Virus record (IMG/VR): IMGVR_UViG_3300035687_000014
Coordinates: 1-36,371 of that record
Direction: 5' to 3' (one strand)
DNA length: 36,371 nucleotides
DNA from: a virus
Numbering within the stretch: the stretch's first letter is position 1; each line of letters opens with the position of its first letter. A model generated the notes under the pieces. It saw nothing but the letters and a program-made list of their open reading frames with translations, was not told the DNA's origin and made no database searches. Below are positions 35,092-36,371 of this stretch, in pieces. The position numbers and the translations under genes were made by a program.

Positions 35092-35119
35092 CGCCCTCGG
35101 GATGTGGACCCCGAGGGCG
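35092..35119. terminator. Strong 10-bp hairpin
   Basis: Bases 35092-35101 pair perfectly with 35110-35119 around an 8-base loop. Only a weak T-rich tail follows on the minus strand and none on the plus strand. It would end the + strand lysis-cassette transcript or serve the minus-strand RNA between 35120 and 35257. Confidence 0.5.
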
Positions 35120-35250
35120 CGCCGGCCAATCCCGGCTCTTGAACGCTCCGTGAGCTCCCGCGTCCGCACACTCCGGACGCCCCCGCTTGCGCAAGGCCGC
35201 TCTCCCGGCGCTCACGCGCCGACGGGGACTCGAACCCCGACCTCTGCCCG
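35120..35250 (-). ncRNA. Structured minus-strand RNA with a tRNA-like T-arm near its 5' end
   Basis: Read on the minus strand, a TACAAT -10-like box (35252-35257) is followed by a segment ending in a tRNA-like variable-plus-T-arm. The T stem CGGGG/CCCCG is at 35235-35239 and 35223-35227, with loop TTCGAGT. The acceptor-like TCGGCGC (35216-35222) pairs, through a GTGA tetraloop, with GCGCCGG (35205-35211). A further hairpin GCGTCCG/CGGACGC lies at about 35160-35180. No anticodon arm or complete cloverleaf can be built. It could be a tRNA remnant at an attachment site, a small RNA, or a chance mimic. Confidence 0.35.
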
Positions 35251-35303
35251 CATTGTAGCACGGCGCCCGCCGCGCGAGCGCGGCCGTCCCAAGGAGCCCC
35301 ACC

Positions 35304-36371
35304 ATGATCATCACCGCGGCGCGCGTACGCGCCCTGGCCGCTTTCGCGTGCCTTGCTCTCGCCAGCTGCGCCGCCGGCGCCGGCGCCCTTCCTGCGCGCC
35401 CCCTGCTCGCCGTCGCGCCGGCCGCGCTCGAGCAGCCGCGCGCGGCGCTCGTCAGCGCCGGCGCCGGCGCCACACCGACGGCGGTCCAGTCCGTGATTGC
35501 CGGGACCACGGGCAACGCCTCGGCGCTCGCCGTGACGCTCCCGGGACCCGCGCAGGCCGGCAGCCTGCTGCTCGCGTTCATCGGCACGGGGGACGCTTCG
35601 AGCGCCGCCACGGCACCCGGCTGGAGCTCGGCCGTCGACGCGGCGGGCCACGCGTGTTCGGCGATGAACGCCCCGGCCGGCGCGCAGGGCGAGTTGGTGC
35701 TGATCCACCGCGTCGTCGCCGGAGAGGGGCCGACGTACGCCTTCCGGTTCTCGAGCGCCTCGCCGACGGCGTACGCGATCGTGATGGGCGAGATTCGCGG
35801 CGCCAGCGCGACAGCGCCGATCGACCGTTGCGCCGGCGTCAACCCGGAAAAGCTGCGCGCGACCGCCGTCCTGGCCGCGCCGTCGCTGACCGCAAGCGCC
35901 GCGGGCGAGCTGCCGCTGGTCGGCTACGCACCCTCCACGTCGGGTCTGACGTTCGTCCCGCGAGCGGGTTGGCCGGGCGTCGCGTACGCCAACCGCGCGA
36001 CGCCGTGGCTGAGCCTGGAGGCCGAAGCCGGGCCGCTGACGGCAGCGGCCGGAAGCATCGTCTCGCCGACAACCACCGTCGGCAATCTCGCCGGCGCGGC
36101 CATCGTCTACGCCCCGGCGGTCGCCCTGCTGATCGCGGGGGCCGACGCGCCTTCGCCGAGTCCGTCGCCGTCGCCGTCGCCCACGCCGACGCCGCGCCCG
36201 ACCCTCGCGCCGAGCCCCAGTCCCGCGCCAACCCCCGCCGCGATCGCGCTGCGCAACGGCGTCGAGTGGCCGACCGGGTTCCGGCCCTTCGGCCCGAGCT
36301 CGCCCTGGAACCGGCCCCTGACGAACACCACCAGCCCGCGCCTGCTGCCCAACTCCGACGCGATGGTCTCG
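35304..36371 (+). CDS. Large lipoprotein, 3' end beyond the window
   Basis: The frame is open from ATG 35304 (AAGGAG upstream) to the window end, at least 356 residues. It has a signal peptide and lipobox Leu19-Ala20-Ser21-Cys22, then a beta-rich domain (about residues 55-280). A Pro/Ser/Thr-rich spacer follows at about 283-315, and then a new domain beginning NGVEWPTGFRPFGPSSPWN, which resembles the start of secreted proteins of unknown function. The protein would be exported and anchored. Whether it is phage or host encoded is not shown; it follows the tRNA-like element, so host origin is possible. Confidence 0.8.
   Translation, partial: MIITAARVRALAAFACLALASCAAGAGALPARPLLAVAPAALEQPRAALVSAGAGATPTAVQSVIAGTTGNASALAVTLPGPAQAGSLLLAFIGTGDASSAATAPGWSSAVDAAGHACSAMNAPAGAQGELVLIHRVVAGEGPTYAFRFSSASPTAYAIVMGEIRGASATAPIDRCAGVNPEKLRATAVLAAPSLTASAAGELPLVGYAPSTSGLTFVPRAGWPGVAYANRATPWLSLEAEAGPLTAAAGSIVSPTTTVGNLAGAAIVYAPAVALLIAGADAPSPSPSPSPSPTPTPRPTLAPSPSPAPTPAAIALRNGVEWPTGFRPFGPSSPWNRPLTNTTSPRLLPNSDAMVS

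Noticed and set aside
35120-35260. Permuted tmRNA (two-piece ssrA)
   Set aside because: No GATTCGAC-type D-loop, tag reading frame or P2 partner found; only the T-arm and acceptor-like strands match.

Overview
The window is a GC-rich stretch of DNA that reads almost end to end as a temperate tailed phage or prophage. A tyrosine integrase lies near the left edge (634-1569). A complete head and tail morphogenesis cluster follows on the + strand in canonical order: small and large terminase, portal, Mu F-like head protein, capsid protease, scaffold, major capsid, connectors, tail terminator, tail tube, gpG/gpGT chaperones, tape measure and a giant tail-tip protein. No sheath gene is visible and the tape measure has 1560 codons, so a long non-contractile (siphovirus-type) tail is the simplest reading. 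The host is bacterial, because two signal-peptide lipoproteins are carried. The lipobox-Cys followed by poly-Gly and Pro/Thr-rich spacers recalls soil candidate phyla such as Eremiobacterota (WPS-2), but that is a weak inference from style and no host housekeeping gene is present.

Layout: 1-633 is a left edge with a promoter-like site, a small ORF and a dyad plus GTAAC repeats upstream of the integrase. 634-1569 is the integrase. 1570-1981 is a nearly gene-free gap with one weak minus-strand ORF. 1982-4776 is a chain of small, mostly unknown genes joined by ATGA/GTGA/TGATG overlaps, many with CxxC pairs, ending in a ParB-like protein. 4787-11084 is the packaging and portal block with more CxxC mini-proteins between the structural genes. 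11182-18021 is the capsid and connector block. 18022-18792 is an HNH endonuclease insert with its own terminators and promoter. 18793-31944 is the tail block, interrupted by one minus-strand gene (25492-25779). 31945-33104 is a minus-strand lipoprotein operon. 33313-35062 is a putative lysis or envelope cassette. 35063-35303 is a structured non-coding interval with a tRNA-like T-arm on the minus strand. 35304-36371 is a lipoprotein gene cut by the window end.

The most unusual observations are: (1) a cloverleaf-forming tRNA-like sequence with a UCA anticodon directly after the major capsid gene; (2) a C-terminal Hint (intein-like) autoprocessing domain on the 1917-residue tail protein; (3) about ten small CxxC/zinc-ribbon proteins threaded through the structural genes; (4) a leader upstream of the capsid protease with two mutually exclusive helices; (5) a clear G GGA AAA -1 slippery site making gpG/gpGT; (6) a minus-strand tRNA-half-like element at the right end. 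No repressor, replication protein, dedicated endolysin or CRISPR array was recognised. All calls come from reading the sequence; no database search was run.
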